DNA of 64,000 nt, from contig JAJBUG010000051.1 of assembly GCA_020860515.1 (NCBI GenBank), positions 130,455-194,454 of the forward strand, written 5' to 3'. Below the pieces are notes generated by a model. That model had not been told where the DNA came from. It made no database searches and saw nothing but the letters and a program-made list of their open reading frames with translations. Origin of the DNA: Bacteroidales bacterium. GTDB taxonomy: Bacteria > Bacteroidota > Bacteroidia > Bacteroidales > Muribaculaceae. The stretch's first letter is position 1. Each line of letters begins with the position of its first letter. Below, one piece after another: positions 25,664 to 33,496 of the stretch. Position numbers and translations under genes: made by a program.

Positions 25664-27022
25664 TTATGTTATTGGGTTAGGGGAGATTTGAATGTCCTGG
25701 AGGCGCATATCGTCGGCGTGGGCTATGATTTCTTGGTTGATTTTATCAACAGTGGAAATCACGCCAGGAAAGTTGCGGTCGAAGTTGGGGATAAAGTTGC
25801 GATTGCCCAGCTTATTGAGCTGGATTCTAAGATAGCTCACAGTGATGATAGCGGGCTCCACAGCGGGTTGGAACCCATAAATTTGATGCTCCTGGTTTAT
25901 CACCACGCGCGTCAAGATTTTTGCATCGCACAGATGGTTGGTAATATCCGACACCAGCCGCGAGGGGAGGCCATAGCGCTGCACAATATCTACCACAGTA
26001 TAAGGCTTTTCCCGGTTTACAAACCGCTGCACTACCACTGAGGCTACCGCAATCGTGAGCTTTTCGCGATAGTCAGGCGATATGTGGTTGATCTGATCTG
26101 AGAATGTGAATTGGAAGATATTCTGCGAGGCATAGCAAATCAAGCAGCCCGACAGGCAGATTACCCACACTAATTGCAACCATAACAGCAGCAAGGGCAA
26201 GAAAGAGAAACTACCGTAAATTGCATTGTATTTTGCCACGTACAACTGGCCGCTTACGAACAGCCATTGCAGTATCTGGAATCCAATGCCAGTGAAAATG
26301 CCGCTCATGAAGGCATTTTTGAATTTCACCTTGGTATTGGGAACCATCATGAATGCCGCAGTGAAAAACAGGCAAGAGAAGAGGAACGAACCAAATTCGA
26401 ACATGGCCGAAAGAATCGGCGTCATGAACGAAACATGGAAAAATGACTGGAGCGATGAGCTGAGAAACATCGTGAGGCCTCCACCGCAAATCATCAGCAC
26501 AGGCAATATGAGAATCATGGCTGTGTAATCGGTGATTTTGCGCCAGAAACTGCGGCTCTGCACATTCCATATCAAATCAAAGCATGCCTCCACGCTGCTC
26601 ACAAGGTTGATGATGGTATAGAGCAGAAACACGATGCCTACGCCCACGAAAAGTCCCTCGGATGCCTGATTGAGATAGCTATCCACGAATGTCAGCGACC
26701 GGGTAATAATCACCGACTGGCTGGGGAACATCTTCAGCAGCTCATCTTGCAAGAAATTTTGCAGTCCGAAGCCTCGGCCAATAGCAAAAAGCAAAGCCAG
26801 AGCAGGCACTATCGCCAGCAGGGTGCGATAAGTCATGGCGCAGGCCTGGGTCTGTATGTCGGTGTTGAGGAATGATTTTATGGTGATATTCAGGGTCTTT
26901 ATCAAATCCACTGAAAATTTCTTGCGGGTGTCATCCCACACTCCAGCTGAGCAATAGTTCCAAAAGGCTATCCCTCGATTTACCCATTTGCGCCAACGCG
27001 GTTCTTTCATTCGTCTGCCCAT
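25664..27022 (-). CDS. YihY/BrkB-family inner-membrane protein
   Basis: 452 residues. A cytoplasmic N-terminus is followed by about six hydrophobic segments with YihY-family motifs: QACAMTYRTLLAIVPALALLFAIGRGFG, LVSSVEACFDLIWNVQ, and a W/G-rich late region. A soluble C-terminal tail of about 130 residues looks like a winged-helix regulator-type extension (TVVDIVQRYGLPSRLVSDITNHL). The family was once called RNase BN, but that activity was later shown to belong to another protein; a transport-type role is more likely. The soluble tail is common in Bacteroidetes members. Confidence 0.85.
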   Translation of the reverse strand: MGRRMKEPRWRKWVNRGIAFWNYCSAGVWDDTRKKFSVDLIKTLNITIKSFLNTDIQTQACAMTYRTLLAIVPALALLFAIGRGFGLQNFLQDELLKMFPSQSVIITRSLTFVDSYLNQASEGLFVGVGIVFLLYTIINLVSSVEACFDLIWNVQSRSFWRKITDYTAMILILPVLMICGGGLTMFLSSSLQSFFHVSFMTPILSAMFEFGSFLFSCLFFTAAFMMVPNTKVKFKNAFMSGIFTGIGFQILQWLFVSGQLYVAKYNAIYGSFSFLPLLLLWLQLVWVICLSGCLICYASQNIFQFTFSDQINHISPDYREKLTIAVASVVVQRFVNREKPYTVVDIVQRYGLPSRLVSDITNHLCDAKILTRVVINQEHQIYGFQPAVEPAIITVSYLRIQLNKLGNRNFIPNFDRNFPGVISTVDKINQEIIAHADDMRLQDIQISPNPIT

Positions 27023-27034
27023 ATTGCTAAGCTT

Positions 27035-28405
27035 TTATGTGAAGAGGGCGCGAAAGGCCTCTTCAACCTTTGAAACTTCGATAAGTTGCAGCGTAAGCTT
27101 GCTGGTGTCGATTCCCTTGAGATTGTGCTTGGGAATCAGCATCTTCTTCATGCCTAATTTTTCAGCCTCGCTGATGCGTTGCTCAAGGCGGCTAACGGGC
27201 CGGATTTCGCCTGATAATCCCACTTCGCCTGCGAAGCACGTGGAATGTTCGATAGGCATGTCCATGTTGCTTGACAAAATGGCCGAGATCACAGCCAAGT
27301 CGAGCGAAGGATCATTAACCTTGATGCCTCCTGCAATATTTAGGAATACGTCTTTTTGGCCCAGCTTGAAGCCAACTCGCTTCTCCAGCACGGCTAAGAG
27401 CATGTTCATTCGCTTGGCGTCATATCCGGTGACCGAGCGCTGTGGGGTGCCATAAGCGGCAGTGCTGACTAAGGCTTGCACCTCGATCATAAAGGGCCTC
27501 ACACCCTCTACGGTTACGCCGATCGTTACGCCCGAGAGATTTTCATCGGAATGGCTCATCAACATCTCTGACGGATTCTTCACCTCGCGCAGGCCCTTTT
27601 GGCCCATTTCATAGACGCCGATCTCCGAAGTTGAGCCGAAGCGGTTTTTTATGGCTCGAAGGATGCGGTACATGTATTGGCGGTCTCCCTCGAATTGGAT
27701 TACTGCATCCACGATGTGCTCAAGCACTTTAGGACCAGCAAGCGACCCCTCCTTGGTAATATGTCCAATCAGAATCACAGGCACACCCGATTCTTTGGCA
27801 TATTTGAGCAGCTGTGCTGCACATTCGCGCACTTGGCTTACGCTGCCAGCCGACGATTCCAGCACATCGCTTGCAATGGTTTGGATTGAGTCGATTACCA
27901 AGATGCCTGGCTGCACATCCTCAATATGCTTGAATACGGTTTCGAGCGAAGTCTCGCACACGATGAAGCAGTTGTCGCTGCCTCGGCCTATGCGGTCAGC
28001 GCGCAGCTTAAGCTGAGTGGCGCTTTCCTCGCCCGACACATACAGGATGGTTTTGGATTTTATCGCCAAAAGATTCTGGAGCACCAAGGTTGACTTGCCA
28101 ATGCCAGGCTCCCCGCCTATCAGCAAGATTGAGCCTTGCACCAAGCCGCCACCTAACACCCGATTAAGTTCTTCGCTTGGCATGTGGATGCGGGGCTCCG
28201 ACATGGCTTGAATTTCCGACACGGCTATGGGCTTGCTTGTCCCAGCGCGCGCCACAGGCGAGGCCGAGCGCTGTGGCTTCTGCACTACGCGCTCTTCCAC
28301 CATGGTGTTCCACTCGCCGCACGATGGGCAGCGACCTTCCCATTTGCTTGCCTGGGCTCCGCAGCTTGAGCAGAACCACACTGTCTTTTCTTTTGCTTTA
28401 GCCAT
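27035..28405 (-). CDS. radA: DNA repair protein RadA (Sms)
   Basis: 456 residues from the ATG at 28405 (MAKAKEKTVWFC), which overlaps the end of the upstream methylase gene by eight bases; an upstream in-frame ATG exists but would add an unrelated leader. A C4 zinc finger uses C12, C15, C26 and C29. The RecA-like ATPase has the P-loop GGEPGIGKS at about 97-105, and the RadA signature KNRFG is present. The C-terminal Lon-like domain follows. RadA drives branch migration during recombination and repair. Confidence 0.94.
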   Translation of the reverse strand: MAKAKEKTVWFCSSCGAQASKWEGRCPSCGEWNTMVEERVVQKPQRSASPVARAGTSKPIAVSEIQAMSEPRIHMPSEELNRVLGGGLVQGSILLIGGEPGIGKSTLVLQNLLAIKSKTILYVSGEESATQLKLRADRIGRGSDNCFIVCETSLETVFKHIEDVQPGILVIDSIQTIASDVLESSAGSVSQVRECAAQLLKYAKESGVPVILIGHITKEGSLAGPKVLEHIVDAVIQFEGDRQYMYRILRAIKNRFGSTSEIGVYEMGQKGLREVKNPSEMLMSHSDENLSGVTIGVTVEGVRPFMIEVQALVSTAAYGTPQRSVTGYDAKRMNMLLAVLEKRVGFKLGQKDVFLNIAGGIKVNDPSLDLAVISAILSSNMDMPIEHSTCFAGEVGLSGEIRPVSRLEQRISEAEKLGMKKMLIPKHNLKGIDTSKLTLQLIEVSKVEEAFRALFT

Positions 28406-29135
28406 TTCTGCGAAATTCTGATAGGGTGATAGCAGTGGCAATAGCCACATTTAGGCTCTCGGATGTTGGTGTGTCGGGGGGATATGAAGGTATGGTAAGC
28501 TTGTGGGTCACCAGCTCTGCAATGGCGGAGCTGATGCCCTTTCCCTCGTTGCCCATGATTATAACAGATGGCGCAGCCAAATCTGCCTTGTAAATATTCT
28601 CTCCGTCGAGAAAAGTACCATAAATTGGCACTTTCGCTTTCTCCAATGCTTGGCCCAAATCAGTGTATATTACCCTCACGCGCGAGATGGCACCCATGGT
28701 GGCTTGCACCACCTTGGGATTCCACACATCAGCTGTGTCGGCCGAGGCAAGAATTGAATGGACTCCCATCCAATCGCACACTCGCATGATGGTGCCTAAG
28801 TTTCCCGGATCTTGCACGCAGTCGAGAGCCAAGACCAATTCACTGGTAAAATCGGGCAGTTGCGCTGGGGCAGGTATCTTATAAATTGCTATTACCTGGG
28901 GTGGGGTGGAGAGGGTGGAAATGCGCTCCAAGTCGCGCGTGGTAACTTGAGAGGCTGCTATGCCAGGATGCTGCTCAATCCAATTGTTAGTGGCTAAGAG
29001 AGCCTCCAGCTGGAAATGGCCCATAGTGTCGAGCACGCATTTGGTGCCCTGAGCCATGAATAGCCCAGATTCGCGGCGACCCTTGGGCTGTGCCAGGCTC
29101 GCGTAAGTCTTCCTTAGATTGTTAGTCAGCTCCAT
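28398..29135 (-). CDS. TrmH/SpoU-family RNA 2'-O-methyltransferase
   Basis: 245 residues when started at MELTNNLRKTYASLAQ (29135), which avoids overlap with the upstream exporter gene. A small substrate-binding N-terminal domain is followed by the trefoil-knot SPOUT fold with its three motifs: DPGNLGTIMR, IMGNEGKGIS and SLNVAIATAI. It probably methylates a ribose in tRNA or 23S rRNA; the exact nucleotide cannot be predicted. The short overlap with radA indicates one transcript. Confidence 0.88.
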   Translation of the reverse strand: MELTNNLRKTYASLAQPKGRRESGLFMAQGTKCVLDTMGHFQLEALLATNNWIEQHPGIAASQVTTRDLERISTLSTPPQVIAIYKIPAPAQLPDFTSELVLALDCVQDPGNLGTIMRVCDWMGVHSILASADTADVWNPKVVQATMGAISRVRVIYTDLGQALEKAKVPIYGTFLDGENIYKADLAAPSVIIMGNEGKGISSAIAELVTHKLTIPSYPPDTPTSESLNVAIATAITLSEFRRNG

Positions 29136-29145
29136 TGATTGCGCT

Positions 29146-30372
29146 TTAAATAAAATCTTCGCCTTTGAGCTTGTGCCATACCTTTGATGCAAAGCAGAAC
29201 ACCAAAAGTCCTGACGCTACATACACGATTCCACTGGTCACCATCGTATTTCCTAAGCCTACGATTGGTGAAATGGCGCCGCCGATTAGGAAACCGATAG
29301 CGCCGACCATGGCTGATGCCGAGCCAATGTTGGCGCGGCCAGCCTCCATGGCGAGCGTGGAAGCCGAGGTGAATATCATGCCAACGCAAACCAAATCAAA
29401 GAACATTATGATTTCGTAAGCCCAAAAATTGTCGATCCAAAGTGCTTGGCAAAGCTGAAGCGTTGAAAAAATCAGAACGCACGATGCTCCCGTGATTAGA
29501 GCTGTAGGCAAGCGCTTGAACTTTGCCGCCGCAGTTGCTCCTGCTCCCAATGCCACGGCATTCACTGCAAATACGATTGAGAATTGCAATTCAGTGAAGC
29601 CGAAATGATTTTGGATGAGGAATGGTGATGAAGAAATGTAGCCGAATAGTACGCCATAGGTGCATGCAAAGGCAAGCAGCGGGAATACGAAGGCCTTTAC
29701 TCGCAGCACTACCTTAAAACCCTGGAAGCTGGTCCAGAGACTGCCTTTCAACCTCTTTTCCGGTGGCAGAGTCTCGCTGTAAACCAGGCACATTGCCAAG
29801 AGGCCAACTCCTAAGAAAAGGAGAATCCAGAAAATGCCTTGCCAGCCAATGCTGTCCGACACCAAGCCGCCAATCACAGGAGCCGCCACAGGGGCCACGC
29901 CATGCACAGCGCCGATTATTGCCATCATTTTCACCAATTCGCGACCGCTGTAGCTGTCGGTGGAGATAGAACGCGACAATACTATGCCTCCGCTGCCTCC
30001 AATGCCTTGGAAGAAGCGGCATACCAGGAAAAACTCAATCGTGGGAGAGAAAATAGAAGCAAAGGCTGCTATCGAGAATACAATCATTGCCACAATGAGC
30101 ACAGGCTTGCGCCCATATTTCTCACTGATTGGGCCAAAGAAAAGCTGCCCCAGGGCCAAGCCTATCATGGCTGTGGTCAAACCCAACTGCACCATCGACT
30201 CCGAAGTGTGGAAAATATCCTTCATCGATGGGAGGGTGGGCAAATACATGTCTGTGACAAATGGACCGAAGGCTGATAGCATACCCAAGAATACCACTAT
30301 GAAAAGGAAGTAGGCGCGACTGGTGGTCCGTGCTGCGCCTCCCAATAAATCGTGTGGTTTTTGGTTATCCAT
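29146..30372 (-). CDS. MFS exporter, Bcr/CflA drug-resistance type
   Basis: 408 residues with about twelve predicted membrane helices. The start DMYLPTLPSM and motif A-like GPISEKYGRKPVL are characteristic of the Bcr/CflA branch (DHA1 family), followed by FFQGIGGSGGIVLSRSI in helix 4-5. Members export bicyclomycin, chloramphenicol-like compounds or peptides with proton exchange; the substrate here is unknown. It has its own promoter and reads away from the MurF-like gene. Confidence 0.9.
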   Translation of the reverse strand: MDNQKPHDLLGGAARTTSRAYFLFIVVFLGMLSAFGPFVTDMYLPTLPSMKDIFHTSESMVQLGLTTAMIGLALGQLFFGPISEKYGRKPVLIVAMIVFSIAAFASIFSPTIEFFLVCRFFQGIGGSGGIVLSRSISTDSYSGRELVKMMAIIGAVHGVAPVAAPVIGGLVSDSIGWQGIFWILLFLGVGLLAMCLVYSETLPPEKRLKGSLWTSFQGFKVVLRVKAFVFPLLAFACTYGVLFGYISSSPFLIQNHFGFTELQFSIVFAVNAVALGAGATAAAKFKRLPTALITGASCVLIFSTLQLCQALWIDNFWAYEIIMFFDLVCVGMIFTSASTLAMEAGRANIGSASAMVGAIGFLIGGAISPIVGLGNTMVTSGIVYVASGLLVFCFASKVWHKLKGEDFI

Positions 30373-30397
30373 AATTTTATGTTTTATTTTCCGATTG

Positions 30398-30405
30398 CAA
30401 AATTA
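30398..30405 (-). promoter_or_regulatory. -7 element for the MFS exporter
   Basis: TAATTTTG on the minus strand 26 bases before the start codon. It lies within 25 bases of the divergent -7 element at 30428-30435, so the two promoters share one small control region. Confidence 0.6.
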
Positions 30406-30427
30406 CAAAAAATTGACGAAAAAGACG

Positions 30428-30435
30428 TAACTTTG
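30428..30435 (+). promoter_or_regulatory. -7 element for the MurF-like/ddl operon
   Basis: TAACTTTG at 30428-30435. It lies downstream of the first in-frame ATG (30352) and so argues for the start at 30505. Confidence 0.6.
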
Positions 30436-30504
30436 CACCTTGGAAACGACCTAATTTTTCATTTGGTCGGTTCAATTATAGTTTCACTATTTATAATCAA
30501 GCTT

Positions 30505-32097
30505 ATGATAGCACTATACATAGTAGCCTTGGTACTGATGGCAATAGCTGTGGGATACCAGCTGAAGCGCGATTTGATGATGTTGCAGCAGAACTCCTAC
30601 CGCAACGATCGCTATCGCTCATGGCTCGTGCAGGCTAAGGAAAGCACGAGGTTTGACCGCTTGATAGGCTATATCATATTTTTCACATGCTTAGTGCCGA
30701 ATCAGCACCGCTGGTGGTATTTGGCCATCGTGTGCCTTTTCGCAATAGCTAATATTTGGAGCCTGACATCGGCTCATTATAAGAAACCGCTGGTATGGAC
30801 CAAGCGAGCCAAGCGCATCTATGGCACTGAGATTGCCATCGTGGGAATAGTGTGGCTGATACCTCTGTTTTTCCTTTATCCAGATACGGCTGAGGGGCGA
30901 ATTTTCAATGCCATGGTGTATTTGGTGCTGTGCTACAGTGCCTCGCAGGTAATCACGCTTTTCGCCAATTGGCTGTTGAAGCCGGTGGAAAAGAAAATCA
31001 ATGATGGATTTTATGATCAAGCCCAGCGCACCTTGCAATCAATGCCCGACCTGAAAATAGTGGGCATCACTGGCAGCTATGGCAAGACCAGCACCAAGCA
31101 TTATCTCTATCGCATACTTAGCGAACACTGCGATGTGATAATGACGCCCGGCAACTTTAACACTTTGCTTGGTGTCACCCGCACGATTAATGAGAATCTA
31201 AGGCCCTACAATCAAGTATTCTTGGTTGAGATGGGAGCCAAACAGCATGGCGATATCAAGGAGATTTGCGACCTGGTGCATCCGTCGATAGGCATAATCA
31301 CTGCCGTGGGTCCTCAGCATCTTGAATCTTTCGGTACGATTAAGGATGTGCAGCAAACAAAATTCGAGCTTGTAGATAGTCTGCCAGCCGATGGCTTGGC
31401 AGTGCTCAACAATGATTTTGAGATGATAGCGAATAGGCCTGTGTCGAATGTAAAGAGCGTTCGATACACCGCCGAAGATCTGCCCGACGCAGATTTCAAG
31501 GCTGTGGATATCAAATACCAGCCACATGGCACCACATTCCGCATTGAGGGACCTGATGACTACGCGATAGAGTTGTCAACCAAGCTGGTAGGCCGCTGCA
31601 ATGTCAGCAATCTTATTGCAGCTGTGATTGTGGCGAAAAAGTTGGGTGTGCCAGATGAGAAAATCAAATATGCAGTGGAGAAGATCGAGCCGGTTGAGCA
31701 CCGCTTAAGCATGAAGCGCACGCCTGGCGGAATCACCATTATCGACGATGCTTACAATAGCAATCCAGTGGGCAGCGCGATGGCTATGGAGGTGCTCTCT
31801 CAAATGGGCCCAGGCCAGCGCATCGTGATCACCCCAGGCATGATAGAGCTGGGCGATAAGCAGAAAAGCGCCAATCAGGAATTGGGGCGCAATATTGCCC
31901 ATAGTGCCGACATTGCCATTGTGGTTGGCGAATACAACAAGGATGCCATCCTTGAGGGCATCAATGAAGTGGGGATGCCCGAGGGTGCCGTGAGGCCAGT
32001 GCCTACATTCGCCGAGGCCCAGCAATTGCTGATGACTCTGGCCAAGTCTGGCGATGTGGTGCTTTATGAAAATGACCTGCCAGACACATTTAAATAG
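30505..32097 (+). CDS. Membrane-anchored MurF-type ligase
   Basis: 530 residues from ATG 30505. The first 160 or so residues hold several hydrophobic helices. A Mur ligase follows: ATP loop GITGSYGKTSTK (Lys194), EMGAKQHGDIKE, the VGPQHLESFGT metal-region motif, and DDAYNSNPVGSAMAM, the MurF-like C-terminal mark. The best reading is a UDP-MurNAc-tripeptide:D-Ala-D-Ala ligase variant with a membrane domain, distinct from ordinary soluble MurF of about 430-450 residues. It is followed after 36 bases by ddl, which makes the D-Ala-D-Ala substrate. It may be the cell's main MurF, a paralogue, or a ligase of related specificity. Confidence 0.82.
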   Translation: MIALYIVALVLMAIAVGYQLKRDLMMLQQNSYRNDRYRSWLVQAKESTRFDRLIGYIIFFTCLVPNQHRWWYLAIVCLFAIANIWSLTSAHYKKPLVWTKRAKRIYGTEIAIVGIVWLIPLFFLYPDTAEGRIFNAMVYLVLCYSASQVITLFANWLLKPVEKKINDGFYDQAQRTLQSMPDLKIVGITGSYGKTSTKHYLYRILSEHCDVIMTPGNFNTLLGVTRTINENLRPYNQVFLVEMGAKQHGDIKEICDLVHPSIGIITAVGPQHLESFGTIKDVQQTKFELVDSLPADGLAVLNNDFEMIANRPVSNVKSVRYTAEDLPDADFKAVDIKYQPHGTTFRIEGPDDYAIELSTKLVGRCNVSNLIAAVIVAKKLGVPDEKIKYAVEKIEPVEHRLSMKRTPGGITIIDDAYNSNPVGSAMAMEVLSQMGPGQRIVITPGMIELGDKQKSANQELGRNIAHSADIAIVVGEYNKDAILEGINEVGMPEGAVRPVPTFAEAQQLLMTLAKSGDVVLYENDLPDTFK

Positions 32098-32131
32098 GAT
32101 TTAGGATTCAGGATTAAAGGATTAAATTAAG
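32097..32131. repeat. Heptamer-phased spacer between the MurF-like gene and ddl
   Basis: AGGATTT, AGGATTC, AGGATTA, AAGGATT, AAATTAA: consecutive 7-base units that make up almost the entire spacer. Confidence 0.7.
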
Positions 32132-32133
32132 AT

Positions 32134-33309
32134 ATGAAGACAAATATTGGAGTATTTTTTGGCGGACGCAGCACCGAGCATGAAATCTCAGTGATTTCTG
32201 CCTCGCAGGCTATGCATGCCATCAATCGTGAGAAATACGACGTAACGCCTATCTATATTTCAAAGCAGGGTCGTTGGTACACTGGCGATGCTCTGATGGA
32301 CATTCAAAACTATCGCGACCTGCCAGCTCTCCTGGAAAAATGTGAAGAGGTGTATATGGAGCCTGTATTTGGCGATTACAATCTTTATCGCCGCAAACGC
32401 AAGGTTTTTGGCAATCCCGTGTATGCCCAGCTCGATGTGGTAATGCCAGTGCTTCACGGCATGAATGGCGAGGATGGCACTTTCGAGGGAATCCTTGATT
32501 CTATAGGAATTCCCTATGCTGGCTGCAACACCTTGGCGTCGGCCAATGGCATGGACAAAATCACCATGAAGATGATTCTCAAGGCATGCGATGTGCCAGT
32601 GGTGGATTATGTGTGGTTCACGGATAAGGAATGGTACAGCAAGCGCGATGCCAAGATTGCCGAGATTGAGGAAAAGCTGGGTTATCCTGTGATAGTAAAG
32701 CCTGCCAATTTGGGCTCAAGCGTAGGCATTGGTCGCGCCAACGACCGTCAGCAGCTCATCGAGCGAGTAGCCGATGCCGAGCGTTATTCAACACGCATCA
32801 TCGTGGAGGATTTGGTGGAAGACTTGCATGAAATCAACTGCTCGGTGCTTGGCGACTGCGATGAATATCAAGCATCAGTGCTCGAGGAGCCTATCAAAAG
32901 CGGGGAAATTCTTAGCTATCAAGACAAGTACATGGGTGGAACCAAGGGTGCCAAAGGAATGCAAGCTTCGCAGAAGCGCATCCCAGCCGACCTGCCCGAG
33001 GATGTGACCAAGCGCATTCAGCATCTCGCCTGCGAGACTTTCCGCGTGCTTTCGTGCCACGGCGTGGCTCGCGTGGATGTGATGATCGATGGCGCCAATG
33101 GCAACATCTATGTCAACGAAATCAACACCATCCCTGGCTCGCTCTCATTCTACCTTTGGGAGGCTACAGGCATACCCTTCGACCAGCTGATGGACCGCTT
33201 GGTAGCCCTGGCCCTGAAGCGCAATCGCGCCTTGGCCCTAAAGACCGTAAGCTACGACCAAAACATCTTCTCGCTTGGCGCCGGCCTCAAAGGCGGTGTT
33301 AAGAAATAA
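32134..33309 (+). CDS. ddl: D-alanine--D-alanine ligase
   Basis: 391 residues of the ATP-grasp Ddl family, in the longer form. It has GGRSTEHEISVISA at the N-terminus, VLHGMNGEDGTFEGILDSIGIPYAG, VIVKPANLGSSVGIG for ATP binding, and RVDVMIDG...NEINTIPGSLSFYLWEATG at the metal site. It joins two D-alanines for peptidoglycan precursors and lies directly after the MurF-like ligase that would use the dipeptide. A strong hairpin terminator follows. Confidence 0.94.
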   Translation: MKTNIGVFFGGRSTEHEISVISASQAMHAINREKYDVTPIYISKQGRWYTGDALMDIQNYRDLPALLEKCEEVYMEPVFGDYNLYRRKRKVFGNPVYAQLDVVMPVLHGMNGEDGTFEGILDSIGIPYAGCNTLASANGMDKITMKMILKACDVPVVDYVWFTDKEWYSKRDAKIAEIEEKLGYPVIVKPANLGSSVGIGRANDRQQLIERVADAERYSTRIIVEDLVEDLHEINCSVLGDCDEYQASVLEEPIKSGEILSYQDKYMGGTKGAKGMQASQKRIPADLPEDVTKRIQHLACETFRVLSCHGVARVDVMIDGANGNIYVNEINTIPGSLSFYLWEATGIPFDQLMDRLVALALKRNRALALKTVSYDQNIFSLGAGLKGGVKK

Positions 33310-33329
33310 ATTTTCGATAAATTATGATG

Positions 33330-33360
33330 AAAAAAGGAAGGCCTCGGCTTTCCTTTTTTT
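33330..33360 (+). terminator. Intrinsic terminator after ddl
   Basis: 14-base stem (33330-33343 with 33347-33360, one G-U pair) and a 3-base loop; the 3' side ends in a run of T. Confidence 0.85.
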
Positions 33361-33401
33361 AATTAAAATGTTAATTGTTTTTATAAGTCAACAAATTTTT
33401 T

Positions 33402-33409
33402 TAACTTTG
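33402..33409 (+). promoter_or_regulatory. -7 element for the TonB-receptor operon
   Basis: TAACTTTG, about 88 bases before the ATG at 33497. The TTTG half is weak (TTGTTT near 33375). Confidence 0.55.
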
Positions 33410-33496
33410 CAGAGAAAATTCAAGTAGTTAACTCCAAGAGTGGGGTTGCTCGTGGAATGCATTTCAATTAATCACAGTAATACATTTCAAGTCTGT

